The position numbers and the translations under genes are program-made. Positions 37,682 through 45,703 of a DNA stretch of 64,000 nucleotides are shown one piece after another. The notes below the pieces were generated by a model. That model saw nothing but the letters and a program-made list of their open reading frames with translations. It was not told the origin of the DNA and searched no databases. Location of the stretch: positions 1 to 64,000 of the forward strand of contig NZ_AMZN01000064.1 in NCBI RefSeq assembly GCF_000331535.1, written 5' to 3'. The stretch comes from Fulvivirga imtechensis AK7 (lineage in GTDB: Bacteria > Bacteroidota > Bacteroidia > Cytophagales > Cyclobacteriaceae). Within the stretch, counting starts at the first letter, position 1; each line of letters starts with the position of its first letter.

Positions 37682-38120
37682 TTAGGTAATTTCCAAGCTG
37701 AAGAAATTGACTTTTATAAGTTGGCACATAGTATTCTTGAAAAATACCGAGCCGATGACGTTGAGGTGAGACTTAATGTTTACCTGCCAAGGACACACTT
37801 TCATCTGTTGGAAAGAATTTTTATTAACCTTTTGGACAATGCCTTTCGATATCGCCTTCCCCGGAACCAGGCATCGCGTAAAGGTACACATTGAAGATAA
37901 TGACGATGCCCTACAGATTATTATTTCAGATAATGGCCGGGGCATTAAAAAAGATATCCAGGACAAGATATTTGAAATGTTTTTTAAAGGTGAATATTGC
38001 ACCCGAAAGAATGGAATGGGATTGTTTATTGCAAAAACCGCTGTTGATAAACTTTATGGAAAAATCCATGTTGACAGTGAGGAGGGACTAGGGACAGTAG
38101 TTACGGTTGTTTTGCCATAG
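37682..38120 (+). pseudogene. histidine-kinase ATPase-domain pseudogene
   Basis: From 37682 one frame reads EEIDFYKLAHSILEKYRADD and HLLERIFINLLDNAFRYRL (N-box), without a start. Near 37860 the frame shifts and continues KVHIEDNDDALQIIISDNGR, MFFKGEYCTRKNGMGLFIA (F and G boxes) and DSEEGLGTVVTVVLP, ending at 38120. It is the C-terminal half of a GHKL histidine kinase with a frameshift and no N-terminus. Its 5' edge is 21 bp from the R2 element, which may have truncated it. Confidence 0.85.
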
Positions 38121-38262
38121 GTCTCGTTTTTCAGTATTACGTTTAATTGTCGCCAGCCTGCTCTTCTATTCCCAATTTCGTAGAATTCTCCGGCTTTGAT
38201 ATGATATACCATTGGAAAAGTAGTGGGTATCTAAATCCTGATACCGGACCCCATTTATTACC

Positions 38263-38463
38263 TTAACATTGATATTTCGATAGATCAACTTTCAGATATC
38301 TGTAAAATGTAGCTTTTGACAAACCGAATTGCTCGCGTATTTCCGTGGTAGGCTTCGTACCATACAATGCTTGTACTGCCCTTATTATTTCCGTCCGCTC
38401 TACAGAGGCCTCTCCTGGTAATTTCATAGATGCTGGTTTTAACTTTGCCGCAAATAATAACAA
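38263..38463 (-). pseudogene. serine recombinase C-terminal fragment
   Basis: The 66-residue frame (TTG start, no good start) contains ASVERTEIIRAVQALYG and FGLSKATFYRYLKVD, the DNA-binding helix-turn-helix that ends resolvase/invertase family proteins. The catalytic N-terminal domain is absent. It is a relic of a mobile element, or a small DNA-binding protein if a start exists at ATG 38427. Confidence 0.75.
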
Positions 38464-38526
38464 TTACTGATGAAAAATAATGCAAGAATGAAATAAAATT
38501 ACAGACGGTTGTTCATCCAATATCCG

Positions 38527-38823
38527 TTAACATGGAACTCCATCCAGGTTTTTATAAATATTGAAGCCTGTCATAAACGCTTCTGCTTCTTCGAAAGCTT
38601 CCTCCACTGTATCAAATAACCTTCTGTTGCCATTTTCATCCCTAACATTCAGTCCCGCCACTTCAATCTGCATAGATGCCCGTTTTCTGGTAATAGTAAC
38701 AAAAGCTGTATAGAGCCCATCTTCACATTTCGGATCATTTAAATTGACTTCAATATCAAAAGTATGATCCCGTTTATCTATTGACTTGTTAAATCTATTC
38801 ACGATAATTTGCTTTACATTCAT
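38527..38823 (-). CDS. hypothetical small protein, intact paralogue
   Basis: The 98-residue protein is unrecognised. It has YTAFVTITRKRASMQIEVAG followed by LNVRDENGNRRLFDTVEEAF and an amphipathic C-terminal helix. A broken paralogue (39334-39528) shares TAF.xI, VRD.xG, FDT.E.AFE.AE.F. The gene begins with ATG 38823; neighbours are remnants. Expression or function cannot be inferred. Confidence 0.65.
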   Translation of the reverse strand: MNVKQIIVNRFNKSIDKRDHTFDIEVNLNDPKCEDGLYTAFVTITRKRASMQIEVAGLNVRDENGNRRLFDTVEEAFEEAEAFMTGFNIYKNLDGVPC

Positions 38824-39128
38824 ACTTTACGAATCCATTAAAAAAAAGAACATGACTATTAGACGAAATCCCTATTCTCACGACCAAGTGGCTTTTAATA
38901 AAACCAATGACATTGGCTGTTTACAGATTCATCAAAGATCTTCGCCAGTGCCTAATGTCCGTTTGATACAATTTCGCATTTGTCTTGCTGCAGGTCTGCC
39001 ACTGTACAATGACTCTCATATTGTTCACCGCATCAAAACAGGCGCCTTCAAGCTTGCAATTTTAGTAAATACTAAAATTATTAGCAACATAGGCGAAGGA
39101 ATTTTTAGCCCTTTGGCAACATATTCTT
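38824..39128. other. spacer without supported gene
   Basis: This 305-bp stretch lies between two small leftward genes. It contains an AT-rich perfect inverted repeat, AATTTTAGTA and TACTAAAATT around 2 nt (about 39058-39079), without a T-tract. A rightward open frame across it gives a protein with no recognisable family and is not annotated. Confidence 0.5.
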
Positions 39129-39311
39129 TTACAGACACTCAGACGTGGCGTCTGAAGCTTTCATTAATTCAGAGGTTTCTACCATATAGTAACCTGTTTC
39201 GTTCACCATATACGAGTAGTTTCCTCTTACCTTATCGACTGCTCCTTCCATTAACCTGCCATTATGTCTCCAAAATTTAGTTGCTGCTTTTGTTGTTGAT
39301 TTTTCTGTCAT
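39129..39311 (-). CDS. hypothetical 60-residue protein
   Basis: The frame begins MTEKSTTKAATKFWRHNGRL and continues with a Tyr-rich segment (YSYMVNETGYYMVET). It has an ATG start preceded by an A-rich leader and lies 22 nt downstream of the broken paralogue on the same strand. No family was recognised. Composition looks protein-like rather than random, but it is short. Confidence 0.5.
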   Translation of the reverse strand: MTEKSTTKAATKFWRHNGRLMEGAVDKVRGNYSYMVNETGYYMVETSELMKASDATSECL

Positions 39312-39333
39312 TTTTCTTTATTTTAAGGAATCA

Positions 39334-39528
39334 CTATAAGGTTTTAAATACTTTTAAAAATGTTTCCGCTCCCTCAAAAGCTTGCTCCGCAGTATCAAAT
39401 TCCATTTTCTTACCCTGATCATCCCTCACGGCCATTCCGGCAATTTCCTTCGTTTTAGACCCTTTTTTACTGTAAATCCTTATAAATGCTGTCCAGGGTT
39501 TATTATGGTCAGATATAGACTTTAGGCA
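39334..39528 (-). pseudogene. 5'-truncated paralogue of the 38527 gene
   Basis: The leftward frame reads NKPWTAFIRIYSKKGS, IAGMAVRDDQGKKMEFDTAE and QAFEGAETFLKVFKTL before its stop, clearly homologous to the protein at 38527-38823. An in-frame stop (39529-39531) cuts it off before any start codon, so the N-terminus is lost. Confidence 0.75.
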
Positions 39529-39819
39529 TCAATCATGAACAGATACTCCTTTCGTTCTATTGATTTTATATGTTGTTTCATGTGTTTTGATCGGTATATT
39601 AAATATAAAAGAAAAGGATAAACTGAGGCGATTAAAACAAGCCTAAAGCCATCTCTGTAAGTTATCTGGATTTTTTAACTTGAAACATTCAATGGATCAA
39701 TTCGCTCCTCAACTCGAGATCCATCGCCTGTTTCGTTCTGACCTTTAACCCTTTATTTGGTCTCACGGCCAAAACAATTAAGCTGCTGAAGGGTTTTTTC
39801 ATAAAGCTCTAGTGGTCCT
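39529..39819. other. spacer, nothing recognised
   Basis: This 291-bp stretch upstream of the VKOR-like gene shows no gene or obvious repeat. It must contain the promoter of the VKOR-SPW unit, but no clear TAnnTTTG element with spacing could be assigned. Confidence 0.4.
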
Positions 39820-40392
39820 ATGGCAGAGACAAAGAACGAAATACATCCCATACCCCCTGGCTGGGACTACAACCCCTCTTCCTGGGACCAGCGGATCCCC
39901 ATCGTAGTGCTGGCAGCAGTGGGAATGTTCATTGCTTTATACCTCGGTATATACCAGCTTGACATAATAACCACGGTATGGGAGCCCTTTTTTGGAGATG
40001 GCAGCACTACAATTTTGAATTCCAAAATTTCACATATCTTACCTATACCTGATGCCCTGCTGGGAGCATTTAGCTACTTTCTGGATGTGGCCGCTGGCAT
40101 CATCGGTGGTACCCGCAGATGGCGCACTATGCCATGGATGGTTATAGTCTTTGGGCTAGCCGTTGGTCCGTTAGGGATCGTAAGCATTATGCTCGTAGTA
40201 TTCCAGCCGGTACTGTTCGATGCCTGGTGTACGCTTTGCCTTGCATCTGCTGTAATATCAATAACCATGATAGGCCCGGCCATGGATGAAATGCTTGCCA
40301 GCTTACAATACATGCAGCGCGTGAAACACTCGGGGTGTTCAATGTGGAAAGCATTTTGGGGTGTGGAGGATGTAGTACTTAAAGTAGCGTAG
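39820..40392 (+). CDS. vitamin K epoxide reductase family protein
   Basis: The 190-residue membrane protein has about four or five transmembrane helices, the LPIPDALLGAFSYFLD motif (IPxAllG region of VKOR) and the redox centre WCTLCLASA. VKOR homologues in bacteria reoxidise periplasmic thiol oxidoreductases using quinone. The loop that usually carries an additional Cys pair reads FFGDGSTTILNS without cysteine, so only the CxxC centre is present. It is followed one base later by a SPW-repeat protein, a pairing that looks like a small redox or membrane operon. Confidence 0.85.
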   Translation: MAETKNEIHPIPPGWDYNPSSWDQRIPIVVLAAVGMFIALYLGIYQLDIITTVWEPFFGDGSTTILNSKISHILPIPDALLGAFSYFLDVAAGIIGGTRRWRTMPWMVIVFGLAVGPLGIVSIMLVVFQPVLFDAWCTLCLASAVISITMIGPAMDEMLASLQYMQRVKHSGCSMWKAFWGVEDVVLKVA

Positions 40393-40393
40393 G

Positions 40394-40774
40394 ATGTGGG
40401 CACAGATCGTAAATGTAGTTATCGGAATCTGGATCATGGCCTCACCTGGCATTTTGAATTATCCGACTCCGGCGGCTGCCGACAATAACCACATAGTAGG
40501 GCCTTTGATCGTTACTTTTGCCTTCACTGCCATTTGGGAGGCGACACGGACTGTAGGCAAGTGGAATATACCTTTAGGCCTCTGGCTTATTATCGCTCCC
40601 TGGATACTTGATTTTGAAGACAACACGGAAATTGTGGGTGAAATGGCAGCCGGGATAGTCGTCACAGCCCTGGCAATGGTTAAGGGCAAGATAGAACAAC
40701 GATTCGGAGGCGGGTGGTCATCACTTTTCAGTAAGCACCCGGAGCATAAAAAGGCGTTGGAAAAGGGAAAATAA
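40394..40774 (+). CDS. SPW repeat membrane protein
   Basis: The 126-residue protein has two SPW-type repeats, IWIMASPGILNY near residue 12 and LWLIIAPWILDF near residue 62, each followed by a further hydrophobic segment, for four transmembrane helices. The SPW family is of unknown function. It starts one base after the VKOR stop, so the two are co-translated. The R2 element copy 2 begins 6 bp after its stop. Confidence 0.88.
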   Translation: MWAQIVNVVIGIWIMASPGILNYPTPAAADNNHIVGPLIVTFAFTAIWEATRTVGKWNIPLGLWLIIAPWILDFEDNTEIVGEMAAGIVVTALAMVKGKIEQRFGGGWSSLFSKHPEHKKALEKGK

Positions 40775-40780
40775 GCTATA

Positions 40781-41262
40781 TAGTGTCTCTAAGAAAACGC
40801 CAATGTCTGCGTTACGCTCGTCCCAAAAATGCTCATCCCGAGGCATCCAACAACTTCAGTTGATTTTGTGAATAATGACAAGTTAACCGAACGGCCTTGA
40901 GAAAATGGCGTTAAGAATTTCAATGCCACACGTACACTTTATAAATCACACTGTTTGAGTCCCGTTGTTTCAAACGGGGCGAGTTTGTGATTTGTCATCG
41001 CAGGCATTGAAATTTAGCCATTTGCTCACAGCCTTGACTTTTTTTTGTTATCCCCGAATGCTTTAATGCTTTAGGGAACAAAAAAGTAAGACATATGCTA
41101 TGAAAAACCAAAATAGATACAAAAGTTACAAACTGAGCAATAAGATGTTATCATCTGGCTATCAGCATGTAATGAAAACTTATCATTGGTACAAATGTAC
41201 GGGACTCCGCTTTTTGGGACTTCGCCCCGTCCTTTGGCGGGAACGTTTTCTTAAAACCGCTA
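40781..41262. repeat. inverted-repeat element, family R2, copy 2 (482 bp) with nested palindromes
   Basis: Left TAGTGTCTCTAAGAAAACG and right CGTTTTCTTAAAACCGCTA contain the same core as copy 1 at 37519-37660. The extra middle holds a nested palindromic block: AAATGGC...TTTCAATGCC (40903-40927) with GGCATTGAAATTTAGCCATTT (41003-41023, read in two parts), inside it AAATCACA/TGTGATTT (40943/40986) and CCCGTT/AACGGG (40961/40973), then ACTTTTTTTTGTT/AACAAAAAAGT (41037/41077). The right end overlaps the stop codon of the next gene. Confidence 0.8.
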
Positions 41263-41922
41263 AATAGTTAGCAGCATGTATTCCTTTTTCAGTAACGGAC
41301 AGATCTTATATCTTTCGTCTTTGGTGTCTTCATAAATGGCCTCCAAAGTTTCGTATACATGGTGTATACCTATTTTTTCAATCCACTCAAATGGTCCGTA
41401 GGGATAATTGGTTCCGAGTTTCATGCCTAAATCAATATCCTTCTTGCTTGCGGTCCCTTCCTGCACAGTATAATAAGCTTCATTGATGATCATAAAGATT
41501 ATACGTGGGGTCACCATTCCAACACGATCTTCCACAACCTCAAACTTCGACTGCAACGCTGAAAATATTTCAACCAACCGGTCATCCTTTTTGCCATCAA
41601 TAGTACTTAATTCTACTATTTCACGATTTAAAAATGTGGGCAATCCATTGAACCCATAAACATCCTTTACACTACCATGAAAAAAATTAAGTTCTGTCAG
41701 GCTTATTTTAACAGTATTGAGGAATATAACGGTGCCATTAGCTGCTTTGTAAAATTCGAAATTATCAGGGGTTTCATCGATCTTAAAATCGAAAACAAGA
41801 TCCTTACCATTCAAAAACTTAGGAGAGTTTAGCTGTGTTAGAAACGTGTACTCGTGATTATCCGAGAACTTTTCTCTAAATTCTTTAAAATTTTCCTCCT
41901 CTCCTATTATTAATATCTTCAT
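41260..41922 (-). CDS. 3-hydroxyacyl-CoA dehydrogenase C-terminal domain protein
   Basis: The 220-residue protein has a recognisable HCDH C-terminal domain from about residue 105 (GMVTPRIIFMIINEAYYTVQ, KLGTNYPYGPFEWIEKIG). The N-terminal ~100 residues begin MKILIIGEEENFKEFREKF and lack the GxGxxG NAD-binding motif, so the Rossmann part is short and degenerate. A non-catalytic or altered role is likely. ATG 41922 is used; earlier in-frame starts would overlap the divergent ridA gene and give an unusual hydrophobic extension. Its stop lies in the end of the R2 element. Confidence 0.8.
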   Translation of the reverse strand: MKILIIGEEENFKEFREKFSDNHEYTFLTQLNSPKFLNGKDLVFDFKIDETPDNFEFYKAANGTVIFLNTVKISLTELNFFHGSVKDVYGFNGLPTFLNREIVELSTIDGKKDDRLVEIFSALQSKFEVVEDRVGMVTPRIIFMIINEAYYTVQEGTASKKDIDLGMKLGTNYPYGPFEWIEKIGIHHVYETLEAIYEDTKDERYKICPLLKKEYMLLTI

Positions 41923-41939
41923 AAATTGCAGCTTTGAGA

Positions 41940-41947
41940 CAAAAATA
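41940..41947 (-). promoter_or_regulatory. candidate -7 element of the HCDH-like gene
   Basis: On the minus strand this reads TATTTTTG, 17 nt before ATG 41922. It supports the short start. Confidence 0.45.
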
Positions 41948-41971
41948 GATATTATCACAAAAAATTCAGTT

Positions 41972-42352
41972 ATGAACGCAACAATAATCAACAGCAAAAA
42001 AGCCCCCGCACCTATAGGCCCTTACAGTCAGGCTGTAATGGCTGGCAATACCCTTTATGTATCAGGGCAGGTAGCAATAGATCCTGAAACCGGCAACCTT
42101 GTGACCAGCAATATTGAAATTGAAACCGAACAGGTAATGAAAAACCTGGGGCACGTACTTTCGGAAGCCGGAATGGACTACAGCAACATAGTGAAATGCA
42201 GCATATTTGTTGCGGATATGAATAATTTCCAGTTGATCAATACTATATATGGGAAATACTTCCAGCAAAACCCTCCGGCAAGAGAGACAGTGGAAGTAAG
42301 CCGACTACCTAAAGACGTAGGTGTTGAAATTTCTTGTATTGCAGTGAAATGA
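41972..42352 (+). CDS. ridA: RidA family reactive intermediate deaminase
   Basis: RidA hydrolyses enamine/imine intermediates such as 2-aminoacrylate. The 126-residue protein has the typical APAPIGPYSQAVMAGNTLYV start, SGQVAIDPETGNLV, and the conserved Arg and Cys regions PARETVEVSRLPKDVGVEI. Its stop overlaps the start of the next gene (ATGA), so the two are translationally coupled. It is divergent from the HCDH-like gene. Confidence 0.95.
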   Translation: MNATIINSKKAPAPIGPYSQAVMAGNTLYVSGQVAIDPETGNLVTSNIEIETEQVMKNLGHVLSEAGMDYSNIVKCSIFVADMNNFQLINTIYGKYFQQNPPARETVEVSRLPKDVGVEISCIAVK

Positions 42353-42825
42353 CCATTATCCCCCATAAACGCGAAACGCTAATATTACCTTTCTCTGCCA
42401 ATGAAGTAATTAGCAGGTTGAGTAGAGCAACTCAGCCTGCGTCACTGACCGCACCAAAAATCAGTGATAGCCATATCCGTTTCATCGGGCAGATCAGCCG
42501 AAATTCATTTAAGATCTCCAGAAAGATCAATTACCCACAAAACTACCTTCCCATAATTACCGGTGATATCGAGGAGTCCAGCCGGGGCTGTATCATTTTT
42601 GTCAAATACAAACTCTTCTTTAGCTCCCTGATGTTTTTTATGTTCTGGACAATCATGACTGCGCTAATTGGCGCTTTCTTTCTAATTTATCCCAGGGAAT
42701 ACCTTTACGCAGCACTTTCCTTTGTATCAGGCGCTATCAACTATATTGTCACTGTTCTTAATTTCCATAAACAAGTAAAAATAACAAGAGAGGCTCTTGA
42801 CGAGGTGCTAAAGATAACTTCATAA
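42349..42825 (+). CDS. hypothetical membrane protein
   Basis: The 158-residue product begins MTIIPHKRETLILPFSANEV, has a soluble N-terminal region of about 85 residues, two transmembrane helices (about 88-108 and 116-138), and a short tail. I do not recognise the family; the layout resembles small two-helix domains of YcxB-like proteins but without clear motifs. The ATG overlaps the ridA stop by 4 nt. Confidence 0.75.
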   Translation: MTIIPHKRETLILPFSANEVISRLSRATQPASLTAPKISDSHIRFIGQISRNSFKISRKINYPQNYLPIITGDIEESSRGCIIFVKYKLFFSSLMFFMFWTIMTALIGAFFLIYPREYLYAALSFVSGAINYIVTVLNFHKQVKITREALDEVLKITS

Positions 42826-42849
42826 CTATTATCCTAACCGAACTTTACG

Positions 42850-42857
42850 TACTTTTG
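42850..42857 (+). promoter_or_regulatory. gltX -7 element
   Basis: TACTTTTG matches TAnnTTTG and predicts a leader of about 20 nt before ATG 42883. No clear -33 element. Confidence 0.5.
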
Positions 42858-42882
42858 CAGCCCCAAAAAGATTGTCGTAAAT

Positions 42883-44433
42883 ATGGATCAAAATGTTCGT
42901 GTCAGATTTGCTCCAAGCCCAACTGGAGCTTTGCATATCGGTGGGGTAAGAACTGCCCTTTACAACTATTTATTTGCCAAAAAGTATAATGGCACTATGG
43001 TACTGAGAATTGAGGATACTGACCAGGCTCGCTTTGTACCGGGTGCAGAAGAGTATATAAGGGAATCCCTGGAATGGATAGGCATCATTGCTGATGAAAG
43101 TCCATTTGCAGGCGGTGAATATGGCCCCTATCGTCAATCTGAACGCAAAGAAATATATGCACAGTACGCTCAAAGACTTATTGACGAAGGAAACGCATAT
43201 TATGCTTTTGATACACCTGAAGATCTGGAAGCTATGCGGGAAAGGCTTAAAGCAGCCCGTGTCGATACTCCGCAATATAATGCCATCACAAGAACGCAAA
43301 TGAAAAATTCTCTCACGCTGTCGGAGGGTGAGGTAAAAGAGCGATTGAATTCCGGGGAGCCGTACGTAATCAGACTGAAGGTTCCTCGAAAAGAGGAAGT
43401 GCGCCTAAACGATATGGTAAGAGGTTGGGTGATGGTACACTCTTCAGCAATTGATGACAAAGTGCTTATGAAATCAGATGGTATGCCTACCTATCATCTC
43501 GCCAATGTCGTTGATGATCATTTAATGAAAATAACACATGTTATACGTGGCGAAGAATGGTTGCCATCAGCGCCCTTGCATGTACTTTTATATCAATTCC
43601 TGGGTTGGGAAAGTTCAATGCCTCAGTTCGCGCATTTACCACTGTTGCTGAAGCCTGATGGCAACGGCAAATTAAGCAAGCGTGATGGCGATAAACACGG
43701 ATTTCCTGTATTCCCGATAGAGGGAAAATTTCCTGGCAAAGATGGCAGACCGGAGGTTTTTAATGGCTTCAGGGAGGAGGGCTACCTTCCCGATGCACTG
43801 ATAAACTTTCTGGCATTTCTGGGCTGGAACCCCGGCACCGATCAGGAAATATTCTCGCTTGAGGAACTGATCGAAGCCTTTTCGATTGAGCGGATAGGCA
43901 AGTCAGGAGCAAAGTTTGATATTGAGAAAGCCAAATGGTACAACCAACAGTATATTAAGGTCAAATCCGGTCAGGAACTGAGCACATACCTTCAAAAACA
44001 ACTGGAGACACACAACATTTCCTGCGCTCAGGAAAAGCTGGAGCGTATTTGCGAAGCCATGAGAGAGCGTGTTGTTTTTCCTGTAGACTTTTGGAAAGAC
44101 GGTCAATTCTTTTTTGTGAAGCCTGAAAATTACGATGAAGATGTAGTTCGAAAAAAATGGACTGAAGAAGCTGTGTCTGTTCTGGAGGCTTACAGGAAGG
44201 CTATTCTTGAGGCCGATGTGCTTTCTGCTGAAGATGCAAAATCAATATTGAATAACATATTAGACAAAAAAGGCGTTAAATTAGGACAGGTAATGCAGGC
44301 TGTTAGGTTAGCTATCACCGGCAAAGGTGCAGGACCTGACCTCATGGAGATCATTGAGATCCTGGGCAAGGAAGAGGTGGCTGATCGTATAACAAAAGCA
44401 ATAGGTGCATTGCCTGTAAAGCAAGTAAACTAA
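42883..44433 (+). CDS. gltX: glutamyl-tRNA synthetase
   Basis: GluRS charges tRNA-Glu. The 516-residue class I synthetase has the HIGH-type motif PSPTGALHIGGVRTALYN at residues ~9-26 and the KMSKS-type motif KLSKRDGDKHG near residue 265. An insertion rich in charged residues (GFPVFPIEGKFPGKDGRPEV) after KMSKS is as in other Bacteroidota enzymes. The C-terminal helical anticodon-binding domain ends DRITKAIGALPVKQVN. Confidence 0.97.
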   Translation: MDQNVRVRFAPSPTGALHIGGVRTALYNYLFAKKYNGTMVLRIEDTDQARFVPGAEEYIRESLEWIGIIADESPFAGGEYGPYRQSERKEIYAQYAQRLIDEGNAYYAFDTPEDLEAMRERLKAARVDTPQYNAITRTQMKNSLTLSEGEVKERLNSGEPYVIRLKVPRKEEVRLNDMVRGWVMVHSSAIDDKVLMKSDGMPTYHLANVVDDHLMKITHVIRGEEWLPSAPLHVLLYQFLGWESSMPQFAHLPLLLKPDGNGKLSKRDGDKHGFPVFPIEGKFPGKDGRPEVFNGFREEGYLPDALINFLAFLGWNPGTDQEIFSLEELIEAFSIERIGKSGAKFDIEKAKWYNQQYIKVKSGQELSTYLQKQLETHNISCAQEKLERICEAMRERVVFPVDFWKDGQFFFVKPENYDEDVVRKKWTEEAVSVLEAYRKAILEADVLSAEDAKSILNNILDKKGVKLGQVMQAVRLAITGKGAGPDLMEIIEILGKEEVADRITKAIGALPVKQVN

Positions 44434-44446
44434 ACACCTGAAAGCC

Positions 44447-44683
44447 ATGTCTAAAAAAGATCCCGGAAAAAAGAAAAAGCAGAAGGAAAAACCCAAGGTA
44501 AACCCTGAGCTCGAAGGTTTCGATATCAAGATCAATTCATTCGGTGAAATTCAGACAAATTTCAACATAGATAAGATCAACGAATTCCTCAATAAAAACG
44601 TAGAAGATAAAAAGCTGGCAGAGCGGGAAGATTATGATGAGTTAAAATCCAAAAAGAAAAAAGACCCTGACGAGGACGAATAA
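44447..44683 (+). CDS. small charged hypothetical protein
   Basis: The 78-residue product is Lys-rich at the N-terminus (KKDPGKKKKQKEK) and acidic at the C-terminus (KKKKDPDEDE), with a conserved-looking centre FDIKINSFGEIQTNFNIDKI. No family recognised; no membrane segment. It lies 13 nt after gltX and 6 nt before the AIM24-like gene, so the three are probably co-transcribed. Confidence 0.8.
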   Translation: MSKKDPGKKKKQKEKPKVNPELEGFDIKINSFGEIQTNFNIDKINEFLNKNVEDKKLAEREDYDELKSKKKKDPDEDE

Positions 44684-44689
44684 ATAAAT

Positions 44690-45466
44690 ATGGCCCGACA
44701 ATCACATGAAATTGACTACGAGATCAAAGGGGAAAGCATACAAATTGTAGAGGTAGAGCTTGATCCAAATGAAACAGTAATAGCCGAAGCAGGCGCTATG
44801 TTATACATGGAGGACGGTATTGTCTTTGAAACCAAAATGGGAGACGGCTCTGAGCCTAATCAGGGTCTTTTTGGTAAATTACTTTCCGCAGGCACTAGAA
44901 TGCTTACCGGTGAGTCGATGTTCATGACACATTTTACATACCGAGGTGTTGGTAAGGCAAAAGTGGCCTTCTCTGCTCCATACCCCGGCACGGTTATTCC
45001 AATCGATCTGGCCCAAATTCCGGGCAGAGAAGTTATTGTACAAAAAGATGGATTTCTGTGTGCAGCTCTGGGCACAAAAGTAGCTATTACCTTCAACAAA
45101 AGGCTTGGCTCCGGACTTGTCGGAGGTGAAGGGTTCATCCTTCAAAAGCTTCAGGGTGACGGAAAGGCTTTTGTACATGCAGGCGGAACGGTTATCGAAA
45201 AACAACTTAACAACGAAGTGCTTCGTGTTGACACCGGCTGTGTAGTGGCCTTCGAACCGGGCATTGACTTCAATGTGGAATCCGCAGGTGGTTTAAGGTC
45301 AATGATCTTCGGGGGCGAGGGCTTGTTTCTGGCAACCCTCCGGGGTACCGGTAGGGTGTGGCTTCAATCTATGCCCATCAGAAAGCTCGTACAGGCGCTG
45401 GCCCCATATGGACGCAACAGAGGCAAGGAATCCAGTTCTTTGTTAGGCAATTTCCTTGAGTCTTAA
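44690..45466 (+). CDS. TIGR00266/AIM24 family protein
   Basis: The 258-residue beta-rich protein matches the AIM24 (TIGR00266) family, with [30 protein letters not shown], and [20 protein letters not shown] near the end. Function is unclear; the mitochondrial relative affects respiratory-chain assembly. No signal peptide, so likely cytoplasmic. It ends the gltX unit; beyond it lies an 856-bp repeat-rich spacer. Confidence 0.9.
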   Translation: MARQSHEIDYEIKGESIQIVEVELDPNETVIAEAGAMLYMEDGIVFETKMGDGSEPNQGLFGKLLSAGTRMLTGESMFMTHFTYRGVGKAKVAFSAPYPGTVIPIDLAQIPGREVIVQKDGFLCAALGTKVAITFNKRLGSGLVGGEGFILQKLQGDGKAFVHAGGTVIEKQLNNEVLRVDTGCVVAFEPGIDFNVESAGGLRSMIFGGEGLFLATLRGTGRVWLQSMPIRKLVQALAPYGRNRGKESSSLLGNFLES

Positions 45467-45521
45467 TAATTAGTGTTTGCAAGAAACTCTTGCCATCATC
45501 GCGCCTGTCCCGGCCTTGCCA

Positions 45522-45703
45522 CCATAGCTGTTAACTTAAGAGAAAACGAGCCCCCAGAGGGGGCAAATCTTTGTAGCCCGGGACAGCCTTCACCTCTCCC
45601 AAAGCTTGAATATGGTGCATTAAATATTAAATCCTTTCCCGGGACTTCACCCCAGGCTACCAATATTGCATCCCAACCGGGATGCTTAAGTTAACGGCTA
45701 TGG
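45522..45703. repeat. palindromic element with three hairpins, family R3 (182 bp)
   Basis: CCATAGCTGTTAACTTAAG (45522-45540) and CTTAAGTTAACGGCTATGG (45685-45703) are 19-bp inverted ends with one mismatch. Inside are hairpins GCCCCC/GGGGGC (around 45550-45565), a CCCGGG-rich pair, and GCATCCC/GGGATGC (45668-45674/45679-45685). No coding capacity; an open frame across it is an artefact of the repeat. It resembles small Bacteroidota palindromic repeats. Confidence 0.75.

Noticed and set aside
38786-39280. Long rightward open frame across two small leftward genes
   Set aside because: The translation has no recognisable family and low-complexity hydrophobic runs, and it overlaps leftward frames that have paralogues or sensible starts.
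45473-45694. 73-residue open frame after the AIM24-like gene
   Set aside because: It lies almost wholly inside the R3 palindromic element; the open frame follows from its GC-rich repeats.
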